Assembly (NCBI GenBank): GCA_040219575.1
Contig: JAVJSD010000010.1
Coordinates: 1 to 64,000 of the forward strand
Source of the DNA: JAVJSD01 sp040219575
GTDB taxonomy: Bacteria > Planctomycetota > Planctomycetia > Pirellulales > Pirellulaceae
DNA length: 64,000 nucleotides
Direction: 5' to 3'
Made by a program: the position numbers and the translations under genes. The notes under the pieces are model-generated. The model did no database searches, was not told the DNA's origin, and saw only the letters and a list, made by a program, of their open reading frames with translations. How positions within the stretch are numbered: the stretch's first letter is position 1; each line of letters starts with the position of its first letter. Positions 51,982 to 61,488 of the stretch are shown here, one piece after another.

Positions 51982-54813
51982 ATGAAACGGAGACACTCGA
52001 TCACCCTGCTGCTGGTCGGACTTGGCCTGAGCCTGCTGCTCACCTCCTCGTTGGTCGTCGGCGCGGACGCGTTCCGCTTCTGGACCACCAACGACGGCCG
52101 GCGCTCCGACACGCGATTGCGAGTGGTGGAGCAAAGCGAGGATCGCGTCAAGCTCGAGCGGGAGGACGACGGCCGCGTGGTGGAGCTTCCGCTCGAAAGG
52201 CTGAGCGGCGACGACCGCCGGTTTCTCCGCGCCCTTGCCGAGGAGCAACGGGTCGAGGGGGGACGGGCCGACGAAAGCCGTGCCGACGCTTCCGGGGAGT
52301 TCCAGCCGGATCGCGAAGGCTTCGCCACGGTCGCCGAGCCCTTCCTGCGCTCGCATTGCTTGCGATGTCACGGTCCGGAGCAACAGCAAGGCGGCTTTCG
52401 CGTGGACCGGCAGTTGCCGAACGAGTTCCTGGACCACGCGGTCGTCGAATGGTGGAGCGAAGTGCTGAACGTGCTGAACGCCGGCCAGATGCCGCCCGAC
52501 GGGGAGCCGCAACCACCGGCGGCCGACGTTCGCCGATTCGTCGAGTGGATTGAAGGCGAACGACGGCGCGGCCAGCGGGCGCGCAAGCCCGCCGCGGTCG
52601 TCATGCGGCGGATGAACCGGCACGAATATAACAACACGATCCGCGACCTGATCGGCATCCAACTCGACCTGGTGGACGACTTCCCCGAGGACCCGCCGGT
52701 CGGCGGATTCGACAACAACGGCGGGGCGCTGACGATCTCGCCGCTGCATCTGGAACGCTATCTCATGACGGCCCGCAAGATTCTCGACCAGGCGATCGTC
52801 GATGAAGCGCGGGGGCCGGGCACGATCCATTGGCACTTCGAACTCGAGGACGGCGTGGCCGGCTCCGACCGGCGGCGCGTGCGACTCGACGACGAAAGGA
52901 ATCGCAGCGTGCATCTCGAGTGCGGCTCAAGACCGCCGATCGAGGGGATGGTGTTGATGCGTTTTTGGGGAGAAGCGTCGCGGGTGCAGTACTTTACGCC
53001 GCCGCGCGCCGGCGAGTACCGCATCCGGATTCATGCGGCCGGCGCCACGCCCCCGGACGAGGACGTGCGGCGCGCGGGGGTGGAGTTGGAGGTCCGCCGC
53101 CAAGAGGAGCGAGAGAGCAAGCTCGCCGAGGAGGCCGAGCGGCGAAAGTCGCGCGAAAACTTCGAAGCCTTCTCGCTCCCCTATATCCAACGACACTTCG
53201 AACAGGACCGTCGCTATGTGTTTGGTCCGCCGCGATTGCGGGTGCTGGGGTTCCTGGGCAGCCGCAAGCCGATCCTCGCCGAGTTCGACGTCGAGGCGCC
53301 GCGCTCGGAGCCGAAAACGTATGAAGTCGCGGCGAGGCTGACGACCGAGAAGTCCAGCCTCTGCTTCACCAACGAATACCGTATTCCCGGCCACTGGTTC
53401 TTGGGCATGAACAACCAGCACGACGATTTCCCCCGTCCCGAATTGTTCATCGATTGGGTCGAGATCGAGGGGCCCGTCTACGACGCCTGGCCGCCCAGCA
53501 GCCACACCCGCATCCTGATCGATTCGCCGCACAAGGATGCTGAGCAAGCGGCATACGCCCGCGACGTGCTTGCGAATTTCATGCGGCGGGCGTATCGCCG
53601 GCCGCTGCGCCAGGGAGAAGTGGAGCCGCTGCTCGCGTTGTTCGAGCAGGTGCGGCCCGAGAAGCCCTCGTTCGAGGAGGCGATCAAGGTTCCGCTGACG
53701 GCCGTGCTCGCCTCGCCGCACTTCCTGTTTCTGGTGGAGGGAGACGGCGCGGCGGGCGACCGCGCCGAGCAGCCGCTCGATGACTTCCAGTTGGCGTCGC
53801 GGCTGTCGTACTTCCTGTGGAGCAGCATGCCCGACGACGAACTGATCCGCCTGGCGCGGGCCGGCGAACTCGACGACCCGCGGACGCTTCGCGAGCAGCT
53901 CGAGCGAATGCTGGCCGACGAGCGGAGCAACGCCCTGATCAAGAACTTCACGGGCCAATGGCTCGAATTGCGCAAGGTGGGCGCCAATCCGCCGGTCTCC
54001 GAAATCTACAAGCGGTACGACGATCACCTGGAGTCGTCGATGCGCGGCGAGACCGAGGCGTTTTTCGAACACATCCTCCGCGGCGACCGCAGCGTGCTTG
54101 AGTTCCTCGACTGCGACTATGTCGTCATCAACGAGCGGCTGGCGCGGTTCTACGGCATCCCGGCAGTGCGGGGAGACCATTTCCGCGCCGTGGCCGTTCC
54201 CGAGGGCGTGCCGCGCGGCGGGCTGGTGACGCAGGCCTCGATCCTGTCGCTCACCTCCAACGGCACGCGCACGTCGCCCGTGTGGCGCGGCGTGTGGATG
54301 CTGAGAAACTTGCTGGGCGATCCGCCGCCTCCGCCGCCGCCCAACGCGGGCGACGTGCCGCCGGGCGTGCCTGGACTCGACAAGGTGACGGTCCGCCAAC
54401 GTCTGCAATTCCACCGCCAGCAGCCGCAGTGCGCCCGCTGCCACGAGAAGATCGACGCCTTGGGGTTCGCGTTGGAGAACTTCGCGGCCAACGGCGAGTG
54501 GCGCGACCACGAGCACCGCATCTACATGGACGAGACGATGACCGCCGGCCTGGAGATCGACAGCAGCGCCCAAATGCCCAGCGGCGCGCGGATCGACGGC
54601 GTCGACGGCTTGCGGGCCGAATTGCTCCATCAACAGGATCAGTTTCTGCGCTGCCTGGTCGGCAAGATGTACACCTACGCGCTGGGCCGCGAGATGGGCG
54701 CCGCCGACGAGCCCGTCATCGAGGAGGCCGTCGCGCACATGAAAGCCCACGACAACACCTTGCGTTCGCTGTTGCACCACATCGTTGCTTCGGATCGATT
54801 CCGCCGGAAATGA
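51982..54813 (+). CDS. secreted SHD1 plus DUF1587/1592/1588/1585 cytochrome-like protein
   Basis: 943 residues; AGAGG upstream of ATG. Signal peptide ITLLLVGLGLSLLLTSSLVVG. An SHD1 (SLA1 homology 1-like) domain follows (~30-85: FRFWTTNDGRRSDTRLRVVE, VVELPLERLSGDDRRF). Then the PSCyt1 site with C-x-x-C-H (HCLRCHGPEQQQGGFRVD), DUF1587 (RRMNRHEYNNTIRDLIGI), DUF1592 (ASRLSYFLWSSMPDDELIRL), DUF1588 (second C-x-x-C-H in CARCHEKIDALGFALENF) and DUF1585 at the end. It precedes a DUF1552 gene by 7 bases. Compared with the 37400-40780 protein it adds SHD1 and is shorter. It lies 68 bases after the FecR gene, so the sigma system may control it. Confidence 0.92.
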   Translation: MKRRHSITLLLVGLGLSLLLTSSLVVGADAFRFWTTNDGRRSDTRLRVVEQSEDRVKLEREDDGRVVELPLERLSGDDRRFLRALAEEQRVEGGRADESRADASGEFQPDREGFATVAEPFLRSHCLRCHGPEQQQGGFRVDRQLPNEFLDHAVVEWWSEVLNVLNAGQMPPDGEPQPPAADVRRFVEWIEGERRRGQRARKPAAVVMRRMNRHEYNNTIRDLIGIQLDLVDDFPEDPPVGGFDNNGGALTISPLHLERYLMTARKILDQAIVDEARGPGTIHWHFELEDGVAGSDRRRVRLDDERNRSVHLECGSRPPIEGMVLMRFWGEASRVQYFTPPRAGEYRIRIHAAGATPPDEDVRRAGVELEVRRQEERESKLAEEAERRKSRENFEAFSLPYIQRHFEQDRRYVFGPPRLRVLGFLGSRKPILAEFDVEAPRSEPKTYEVAARLTTEKSSLCFTNEYRIPGHWFLGMNNQHDDFPRPELFIDWVEIEGPVYDAWPPSSHTRILIDSPHKDAEQAAYARDVLANFMRRAYRRPLRQGEVEPLLALFEQVRPEKPSFEEAIKVPLTAVLASPHFLFLVEGDGAAGDRAEQPLDDFQLASRLSYFLWSSMPDDELIRLARAGELDDPRTLREQLERMLADERSNALIKNFTGQWLELRKVGANPPVSEIYKRYDDHLESSMRGETEAFFEHILRGDRSVLEFLDCDYVVINERLARFYGIPAVRGDHFRAVAVPEGVPRGGLVTQASILSLTSNGTRTSPVWRGVWMLRNLLGDPPPPPPPNAGDVPPGVPGLDKVTVRQRLQFHRQQPQCARCHEKIDALGFALENFAANGEWRDHEHRIYMDETMTAGLEIDSSAQMPSGARIDGVDGLRAELLHQQDQFLRCLVGKMYTYALGREMGAADEPVIEEAVAHMKAHDNTLRSLLHHIVASDRFRRK

Positions 54814-54820
54814 GGAAGCC

Positions 54821-56146
54821 ATGCCCCTGTTCAACTCCACCAGGCCGCTAAGCCGTCGCACCATGTTGCGGGGGGCGGGCGCCTGCCTCGCCTTGCCGCT
54901 GCTGGAAGCGATGCTGCCTTCCACCACGCGGGCGTCGTCGCGGTTTCAGCCGCGGCCCAGTTCTCCCGCCGCGCATCCACGAATGATCTGCTGCTACGTG
55001 CCGCAGGGCGTCAACATCTACGACTGGTTCCCGCCCGATGAAGGCCGCGATTGGACGCTGACGCCCACGCTCCAGACGCTGGCGCCCTTCAAGTCGGAGC
55101 TCACCTTGTTTTCGGGGCTTGGCCATCCAAATTCGACGGGGGGCCACGAAGGCGACCATACCTGGCTGACCGGCGCCGACCTGAAAGGCACGCCCGGCAA
55201 GGACTACCAGAACAGCGTCTCGATCGACCAATTGGCGGCCGAACGGCACGGACGCGAGACGCGGTTTCCCTCGATCGAACTCAGCGAAGCGGGCGGGGCG
55301 AAAACCCTGGCCTTCGACCGCTTCGGCACACCGCTGCCCGCCGAACAGAGCCCGCAACGGCTCTTCAACCGCCTGTTCGTGCCCGAGGGAGTAGCGTCGC
55401 GGCGGGAGACGCTGCGGCGCTACGCCGAGCGCAGCAGCATTCTCGACGTGGTGGCGGGGCAGGCCCGCAACCTGCACGGGCGTCTGGGAAAGACCGATCA
55501 GCGCAAGCTGGACGAGTACCTGGGATCGGTGCGGGAGACCGAGCGCCGCGTCGAGCGATTGCAGAGCTGGATCGACGTGCCTCGCCCGGTCGTCGGCGAC
55601 GCCGACCTCGATCTCGGCGCCCAATGGTCCGACTCCCACGATCATCCCCGTTGGTTGGACGTCATGCTGGAGCTCGCCTATCTCGCCTTTCAGACCGACG
55701 CCACGCGCGTGATCACCTTCCAGTGGAGCCGGGAGGCCAGCGCTCTCAGTCCCACGGCGCGGGATCATCACGCCCTCTCGCATCATGGCGGCGACCCGGA
55801 CATGCTCCGGGGGCTGGCGGAAATCGACCGCGCCTATGTGGCCCGACTGGCACGCTTCCTGGGACACTTGCAGGCGACCGAGGAAGCCGACGGCACGATG
55901 CTCGACAGCACGATGGTCCTTTACGGCTCCGGCATGAACAACGGCAAAGGGGGCGGGCACTCTCCACAGAACCTGCCGCTGCTGTTGGCGGGCGGCCGGA
56001 AGCTGGGTCTGCAGCAAGGTCGTCACCTGGCCTATGAAGTCGATTCCACCCCCATGTCGAATCTGCTTCTGACCATGCTCCACGCGATGGGCGTGCCACG
56101 AGACTCCTTCATGGACAGCACCGGAACGCTCAGCGGCTTGACCTGA
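54821..56146 (+). CDS. Tat-exported DUF1552 protein (second copy)
   Basis: 441 residues from ATG 54821 with GAGGAAG upstream. Twin-arginine signal LSRRTMLRGAGACLALPLL. Family motifs: RMICCYVPQGVNIYDWFPPD, LFSGLGHPNSTGGHEGDHTW, TDQRKLDEYLGSVRETERRV, TRVITFQWSREASALSPTAR and LPLLLAGGRKLGLQQGRHLA. Only moderately similar to the 40777-42147 product, so the two pairs are old duplicates rather than a recent copy. Likely the last gene of the sigma/FecR/cytochrome series. Confidence 0.93.
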   Translation: MPLFNSTRPLSRRTMLRGAGACLALPLLEAMLPSTTRASSRFQPRPSSPAAHPRMICCYVPQGVNIYDWFPPDEGRDWTLTPTLQTLAPFKSELTLFSGLGHPNSTGGHEGDHTWLTGADLKGTPGKDYQNSVSIDQLAAERHGRETRFPSIELSEAGGAKTLAFDRFGTPLPAEQSPQRLFNRLFVPEGVASRRETLRRYAERSSILDVVAGQARNLHGRLGKTDQRKLDEYLGSVRETERRVERLQSWIDVPRPVVGDADLDLGAQWSDSHDHPRWLDVMLELAYLAFQTDATRVITFQWSREASALSPTARDHHALSHHGGDPDMLRGLAEIDRAYVARLARFLGHLQATEEADGTMLDSTMVLYGSGMNNGKGGGHSPQNLPLLLAGGRKLGLQQGRHLAYEVDSTPMSNLLLTMLHAMGVPRDSFMDSTGTLSGLT

Positions 56147-56281
56147 GACTCCGTCGTACACCCGGCAGCCGCCCTCGACGAAGCTTGTGGAAAAGCTTGC
56201 GTTCATGAAGGAGAGATTCGACGAGTTTCTCGTCGATCTCTGGGGGCGTCGAACACTTGGCGAAACGGAGCGCGTGACCTG

Positions 56282-56512
56282 GTGGCCGAACTGCTGGGAG
56301 TGCTGTTGGTGCTGGCGTTGATCTTGGCGTTGCCGCTGCTGCTGGGACGCGGAGTCCGCGGCCTGTTCGGCGGTCAGGGGGGAGGCGGTGACGGCGGGAG
56401 CGGCCTCTCGGGGGCGTTTTCGGTGCTCGATCGCATCACTCGGCCGTCGATTGAGCATGTCGAAAAAGTGGAGGACAAAGTCGAAGACGAGGAGCGCATC
56501 GACGGCGAATAA
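56282..56512 (+). CDS. small membrane protein (possibly missing its N-terminus)
   Basis: 76 residues from GTG 56282. Residues 1-24 form a hydrophobic helix (LLGVLLVLALILALPLLLG), followed by Gly-rich sequence (GGQGGGGDGG) and an acidic C-terminus (EKVEDKVEDEERIDGE). I do not recognise a family. An upstream ATG at 56205 in another frame starts a plausible N-terminus (MKERFDEFLVDLWGRR, ending near ETERV) that a one-base indel at about 56275 would join to this frame. Confidence that the gene is real is moderate. Confidence 0.5.
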   Translation: MAELLGVLLVLALILALPLLLGRGVRGLFGGQGGGGDGGSGLSGAFSVLDRITRPSIEHVEKVEDKVEDEERIDGE

Positions 56513-56599
56513 CCGGTGACTGCGAAAAAAGTCCGAAGTTTCTCGGCGAGATTTTCGCCGGGGGACGTCGATCATTGGCAGGGAGAGGCTGCGCGGTGT

Positions 56600-56657
56600 C
56601 GTGCGTGGTGGATACACGCACGAGCGAGTGGGGCCGACCGAAACCCGCTCACTCGCT
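56600..56657. repeat. pair of adjacent hairpins
   Basis: CGTGCGTG (56600-56607) pairs with CACGCACG (56615-56622), and AGCGAGTG (56623-56630) with CACTCGCT (56650-56657). There is no T-tract. The following text (GCGCGTCGTGC) recurs in similar form near 48060. Probably REP-like. Confidence 0.55.
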
Positions 56658-56764
56658 GGCGCGTCGTGCTTGTAGCGGGCCTGCCCGGTAGAATAATGAA
56701 AACGCCATCACGTCCCTGCGATCCCCAGCCCTTCGTCTTCGAACATCGCCGGTAAGGAAGCACT

Positions 56765-57346
56765 ATGTCCGATTTCGTCTCAACGCGCACCCTTTCGACC
56801 GCCGCCTGCGCGATGTTGATGGCGGCCTCCGTCGGCCAGGCCGCTCCGACGACGCACCTCGAAACGCAGGCGATTCAGCGCGTGGAGCGCTACTGCCAGA
56901 CCAGTTGGCGCAACGCCGGCATCGCCCCGCAGGACTGGGAGGACTGCACGCAGCAGACCTACGTCGAACTGCTCCATCGCGTGGCTCGGGCTCGCTGGTA
57001 CGAGGCGATCGAAAACGCGGAGTCGCGCGAGCGGCGAGAGCTGAATCGCTCGATCTGGTGCGTCGCGCAGCGCTGGCGACGCCGGCAGCGGTTTGCGCCG
57101 CCCCAGGGCGACGTCGTGCAGCAGGCGGAGGAGCAGCGCGGCGACCTGCACGCCGCGGCGCGGGACGTGCGGGAACTGATCGACTCGCCCAAGGCCCCGC
57201 TCAGCAAACGACAACGCGAGATCCTGCAACTCGCCCTCGACGGCGCCAGCGTGGCGGAGATCGCCGACCAACTCGGCGACCGTCCCCAACGCATCAGCAA
57301 CCAAAAGTACAAGGCCCTGGAAAAACTCCGCGCCATGTTCGCCTAA
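56765..57346 (+). CDS. sigma-70-like protein with hydrophobic N-terminus
   Basis: 193 residues; AGGAAG precedes ATG 56765. The body looks like a small sigma factor: IQRVERYCQTSWRNAGIAPQ and DWEDCTQQTYVELLHRVARA recall region 2, and LSKRQREILQLALDGASVAE with QLGDRPQRISNQKYKALEKL is a clear region 4 helix-turn-helix. Residues ~10-27 (STAACAMLMAASVGQAAP) look like a signal peptide core, which does not fit a cytoplasmic sigma factor. No later ATG fits well. It stands alone before polA. Confidence 0.72.
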   Translation: MSDFVSTRTLSTAACAMLMAASVGQAAPTTHLETQAIQRVERYCQTSWRNAGIAPQDWEDCTQQTYVELLHRVARARWYEAIENAESRERRELNRSIWCVAQRWRRRQRFAPPQGDVVQQAEEQRGDLHAAARDVRELIDSPKAPLSKRQREILQLALDGASVAEIADQLGDRPQRISNQKYKALEKLRAMFA

Positions 57347-57501
57347 CGCACGCAGCGCCGACTTCGTTTAACGGCAAGCCTGGAGCGCGCCTCGCCGCTT
57401 GACACTTCCAACGCGCGGCTTCTACGATTGCGGGCGGTCCGCGGGTTCTCGCCTGCTCGCCGTTCTCGCTTTCCTCCCGCCGTTCCCCCCTTCTCCGGTC
57501 G

Positions 57502-60432
57502 ATGTTCATGGCCGCTAAGCGCCAACAAAGGCTCTCCGGCTTCGAGGATGACTCCCCGCCCGCGGCGACCACCGAGACCAGCAGCGCCGGCGACCCGCCG
57601 AAGCGATCCGCGTCGGTCGCGCCGCGCGAGAAACAAGCCGCCACGGCCTTTGTGACTCCGCCGCGAGACGAACCGGTTGGCGACGAAGGCCACGACAACG
57701 GCGACGACGACCTGACCGGCAAGACGGTCTACGTCGTCGATTCGCACTCGCTGATCTACCAGGTGTTTCACGCCATGCCCGATATGAGCAGCCCCACCGG
57801 GCAGCCCGTCGGCGCGGTGCACGGCTTCACGCGCGACATGTTCGACCTGCTCGAGAAGCAGCGGCCCGACTACCTGTTTTGCGCGTTCGATCATTCCGAC
57901 GAGACGTTTCGCCACGACCTGTACGACCAGTACAAGATCAAACGGGAGTCGATGCCGGACGACCTGCGGCCGCAGATCGGGGCGATTCAGCGCGTGCTCC
58001 AGTCGCTGGGGATTCCGATTCTCGAAGCGCCGACGTACGAGGCCGACGATGTGCTGGCCACCTTGGCGCGGCAGGTGGAGGAGCGCGGCGGCCGCTGCTT
58101 TCTGGTCACCGGCGACAAGGATTGCCGCCAGCTGATCACCGATCACGTGGCGGTCTACAACATCCGCAAAAATGCGCTGATGGACGCGGCCGGACTGGCC
58201 GACGAGTGGGGCGTTCGGCCGGACCAGGTGGTCGACTTTCAAGCCCTGGTGGGCGACTCGGTCGACAACGTGCCGGGCGTCCCGCTGATCGGCCCCAAGC
58301 TGGCCCGGGAGTTGCTCGGCAAGTACGACACGCTGGAAAACGTGCTGGCTCACGCCGACGAGGTCTCCGGAAAAAAGCGGAGCGAGAACCTGAAGAACTT
58401 CGCCGACCAGGCGCGGCTCAGCCGGGAACTGGTGAAGCTGGTGGATGACGTGCCGATCGAGATCGATTGGCGGGCCGGGCGCGTCGGACAGATCGACATG
58501 GAGGCGACGCGGGCGCTCTTCGCCGAATTCGGATTCCGCCGACTGGGCGACAAGCTCGACGAGTTCGCGTCGCTCGCACAGTACGTCGAACAGGAGCCGC
58601 CGCCGGAGTGGGAGAGTGACTATCGCACCGTGGCGACGCTCGACGAGTTGCAACAGCTCGTCGGCCAGATGTCGCGGCAGAAGCGGATTTCGATCGATAC
58701 GGAGACGACCTCGACGAGTCCTCGCTTCGCCGAGATCGTCGGGTACTCTTTCGCCTGGGAGCCGGGCGTCGCCTACTACGTGCCGGTGCGGGCGCCCGAG
58801 GGCGAGGCGGTGATCGCCCCCGACGAAGCGCTCGAGACGCTGCGGCCTGTGCTGGAAGACCCGGCCGTGGAGAAGATCGGGCAAAACCTGAAGTACGACG
58901 TCGTCGTGCTCCGCAGCGCCGGTTGCGAGATGCGCGGCTTGGCGTTCGACACGATGGTGGCCGACTATCTAATCGCGCCGGGCGAACGCACGCACGACAT
59001 GGACGATCTGGCGCGGCGGTACCTGCGGCACGAGACGATCAAGATTTCGGAGTTGATCGGCACGGGCAAGAACCAGAAGCAGATGGACGAGGTTCCCGTC
59101 GAACTGGTCACGCAGTACGCGGCGGAAGACGCCGACGTGCCGCTGCGGCTGAGCGGCCTGCTCGCGTCGCAACTCGCCGAGCAGCAACTGACGGAGTTGT
59201 TCAACGATCTCGAGATGCCGTTGGTCGAAGTGCTGGCCGAGATGGAATTCAACGGCATCAAGGTCGACGTGCCAAGGCTCCAAGGTTTGAGCGAGCGATT
59301 CGGCAAACGGCTCGAGGAGCTCGAGGGCGAGATCTACATGCTCGCCGGGCACGAGTTCAACATCGATTCGCGGCAGCAGTTGGGCGAGGTGCTGTTCAAT
59401 GAATTGAACCTGCCGGTCGTCAAGCGAACGAGCACCGGGCCCAGCACCGACGCCGACGTGTTGTCGCAACTCGCGCCGCGGCACGAACTGCCCGCCAAGA
59501 TTATCGAGTACCGCCAGAACGCCAAGCTGAAGAGCACCTATGTCGACGCCTTGCCGCTGCTGGTGCATCCGCGAACGGGCCGCGTTCACACTTCCTTCAA
59601 ACAAGACGTGGCGGCGACGGGCCGGCTGAGTTCGAAGGACCCCAACCTGCAGAACATCCCCGTCCGCACGCAGGAGGGGCGCGAGATTCGGTCGGCCTTT
59701 CTGCCGGGCGAGGAAGGCTGGCAGTTGTTGGCGGCCGACTACTCGCAGATCGAACTACGGGTGCTGGCGCATTTCTGCCAGGACGCCGCCTTGCGGGAGG
59801 CGTTTGAGCAGGACCAGGACATTCATGCCCGCGTTGCTAGCGAGGTGTACGGCGTCCCGCTGGAGGAGGTCGATTCCGACATGCGCCGCCGGGCCAAGGC
59901 GGTCAACTTCGGCGTGATTTACGGGCAAACGCCGTTCGGGCTGGCCAAGGCGTTGGGCATCGACAAGGAGGAAGCGGGGCAGTTCATTGATGCGTACTTC
60001 GAACGGTACCCGGGCGTGGTCGAGTTTATCGACAAGGTACTGGATGAATCTCGCGACAAGGGTTATGTTAGTACTATCTCAGGACGGCGGCGCGCGATTG
60101 ATGGAGTGCGCGACCAGCGGCGACGTGGATCAAATCGTTTCCGGAATCTTCCCGAACGAATCGCCGTGAACACGGTGATCCAAGGTTCTGCCGCGGACAT
60201 CATCAAACGGGCCATGATCTCCCTGCACGGGCGATTGCGGCGCGAAGGACGTCGAACACGGATGTTGTTGCAGATACACGACGAGCTCATCTTCGAATCC
60301 CCTCCCGAAGAGCTGACCGATCTGGCAGCGCTTGTTCGCCAAGAAATGGTCGCGGCGGGCGAATTGTCGGTAGCTTTGAAAGTCGACCTCAAATCCGGTT
60401 CCAACTGGTCGCAGTGCGAGCCCTGGGATTAG
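57502..60432 (+). CDS. polA: DNA polymerase I
   Basis: 976 residues; an alternative ATG lies two codons downstream and neither has a strong ribosome site. The first ~70 residues are disordered and family-atypical. 5'-3' exonuclease domain: VYVVDSHSLIYQVFHAMP, AFDHSDETFRHDLYDQYK, EADDVLATLAR, LVTGDKDCRQLI, VGDSVDNVPGVPLIG. 3'-5' exonuclease motifs look intact (SIDTETTSTSP, KYDVVVL, AAEDADVPLRL). Polymerase motifs A, B and C are intact (DYSQIELRVLAHF, KAVNFGVIYGQTPFG, IHDELIFE). It processes Okazaki fragments and fills repair gaps. Downstream follow coaE and rho. Confidence 0.97.
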   Translation: MFMAAKRQQRLSGFEDDSPPAATTETSSAGDPPKRSASVAPREKQAATAFVTPPRDEPVGDEGHDNGDDDLTGKTVYVVDSHSLIYQVFHAMPDMSSPTGQPVGAVHGFTRDMFDLLEKQRPDYLFCAFDHSDETFRHDLYDQYKIKRESMPDDLRPQIGAIQRVLQSLGIPILEAPTYEADDVLATLARQVEERGGRCFLVTGDKDCRQLITDHVAVYNIRKNALMDAAGLADEWGVRPDQVVDFQALVGDSVDNVPGVPLIGPKLARELLGKYDTLENVLAHADEVSGKKRSENLKNFADQARLSRELVKLVDDVPIEIDWRAGRVGQIDMEATRALFAEFGFRRLGDKLDEFASLAQYVEQEPPPEWESDYRTVATLDELQQLVGQMSRQKRISIDTETTSTSPRFAEIVGYSFAWEPGVAYYVPVRAPEGEAVIAPDEALETLRPVLEDPAVEKIGQNLKYDVVVLRSAGCEMRGLAFDTMVADYLIAPGERTHDMDDLARRYLRHETIKISELIGTGKNQKQMDEVPVELVTQYAAEDADVPLRLSGLLASQLAEQQLTELFNDLEMPLVEVLAEMEFNGIKVDVPRLQGLSERFGKRLEELEGEIYMLAGHEFNIDSRQQLGEVLFNELNLPVVKRTSTGPSTDADVLSQLAPRHELPAKIIEYRQNAKLKSTYVDALPLLVHPRTGRVHTSFKQDVAATGRLSSKDPNLQNIPVRTQEGREIRSAFLPGEEGWQLLAADYSQIELRVLAHFCQDAALREAFEQDQDIHARVASEVYGVPLEEVDSDMRRRAKAVNFGVIYGQTPFGLAKALGIDKEEAGQFIDAYFERYPGVVEFIDKVLDESRDKGYVSTISGRRRAIDGVRDQRRRGSNRFRNLPERIAVNTVIQGSAADIIKRAMISLHGRLRREGRRTRMLLQIHDELIFESPPEELTDLAALVRQEMVAAGELSVALKVDLKSGSNWSQCEPWD

Positions 60433-60576
60433 TGTGGATGCTGGGATTGGGGTGCGCAGAATTTGACGGCGGCAGGCAGACGAGTTTTCCTCTCCACAAA
60501 CGTTTGAATCGAACAAACAGAACTTTTTCCCGTGTGGAGCGTCGAAACTGAAAGCAGGGACCTTATCTCCATCTCC

Positions 60577-60606
60577 CGACGTACCCCGATGCGACGTACC
60601 CCGATG
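60577..60606. repeat. 15-base direct repeat before coaE
   Basis: CGACGTACCCCGATG occurs twice without gap (60577-60591 and 60592-60606), 33 bases before the coaE ATG. Confidence 0.8.
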
Positions 60607-60638
60607 GCCGGCCTACCCCAGTTAACGACGTGTTTAAG

Positions 60639-61241
60639 ATGATCGTGGTCGGGTTGGCGGGCGGGGTCGCCAGCGGCAAGAGCCTGGCGGCGGACCTGCT
60701 GCGCGAGTTGGGAGCCGTCGTGCTCGATGGAGACGGTGCTGGGCATGAAGTTCTTCGAGAGCCGGAAGTGATCGCTGCGTTGCGCGAACAATTTGGCGAC
60801 GGCGTCGTCCTTTCCGACGGCGAAATCGACCGTCGGGCCGTGGCGCGGATCGTATTCGCCGACAACGCCGAGGGACGCGAAAAGTTGAAGATCCTGGAAC
60901 AAATCACGCATCCGCGCATCGGCGCCCGCTTGCAGGCGGAGATGGAGCGGCTCCGACAGCAGGATGTTCCGATGGTCGTGCTCGACGCGGCGTTGATGTT
61001 CAAGGCCGGTTGGAATCGGTATTGCGACCACGTGCTGTTCGTCGATTCACCCCGAGAGACCCGTCTGCGGCGTTCCCTCCAGAGGGGGTGGAGTGAGGCT
61101 GATTTCGCGGCTCGCGAGGCCGCGCAACTTCCCGTCGAGGAAAAACGGCGACGTGCCGACGTGGTTTTTGACAATTCGGGCTCGCCCGAGCAACTTCGGC
61201 GGCAGGTCGAGGGATTTTGGGAATCCCTCAATTTGGGGTAA
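60639..61241 (+). CDS. coaE: dephospho-CoA kinase
   Basis: 200 residues from ATG 60639 (a GTG nine bases upstream is possible; no clear ribosome site). Phosphorylates dephospho-CoA at the 3'-hydroxyl, the last step of coenzyme A synthesis. P-loop GLAGGVASGKS at the N-terminus, then LGAVVLDGDGAGHEVL, the conserved ILEQITHPRI, VVLDAALMFKAGW (substrate-binding region; the usual LLFE reads LMFK here), and RRSLQRGWSEADFAAREAAQ. polA-coaE-rho order is common in Planctomycetes and actinobacteria for polA-coaE. Confidence 0.94.
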   Translation: MIVVGLAGGVASGKSLAADLLRELGAVVLDGDGAGHEVLREPEVIAALREQFGDGVVLSDGEIDRRAVARIVFADNAEGREKLKILEQITHPRIGARLQAEMERLRQQDVPMVVLDAALMFKAGWNRYCDHVLFVDSPRETRLRRSLQRGWSEADFAAREAAQLPVEEKRRRADVVFDNSGSPEQLRRQVEGFWESLNLG

Positions 61242-61488
61242 CACCAGAGGAAATTTCGCGTATTATTGAAGTAGCAATTCGGCAGCCGCCCAAACGGCAG
61301 CCACCGCCTTTTTCGCAAAGTGATCCACAGCAAGTCCGCGCCGCCCGGAGGCGGAGCGGGCCGTCCGGGAAGCTCTTCCCGCGACGTTTGCAACCTTCGC
61401 ACTTCCTTTCGTTCGGAACACGAAAACATCCCGCCCTCCGCCTGCGCCGTCTGCGCGCAGGCAAAGCTCTCTTTCGGAGTCGATCGAC

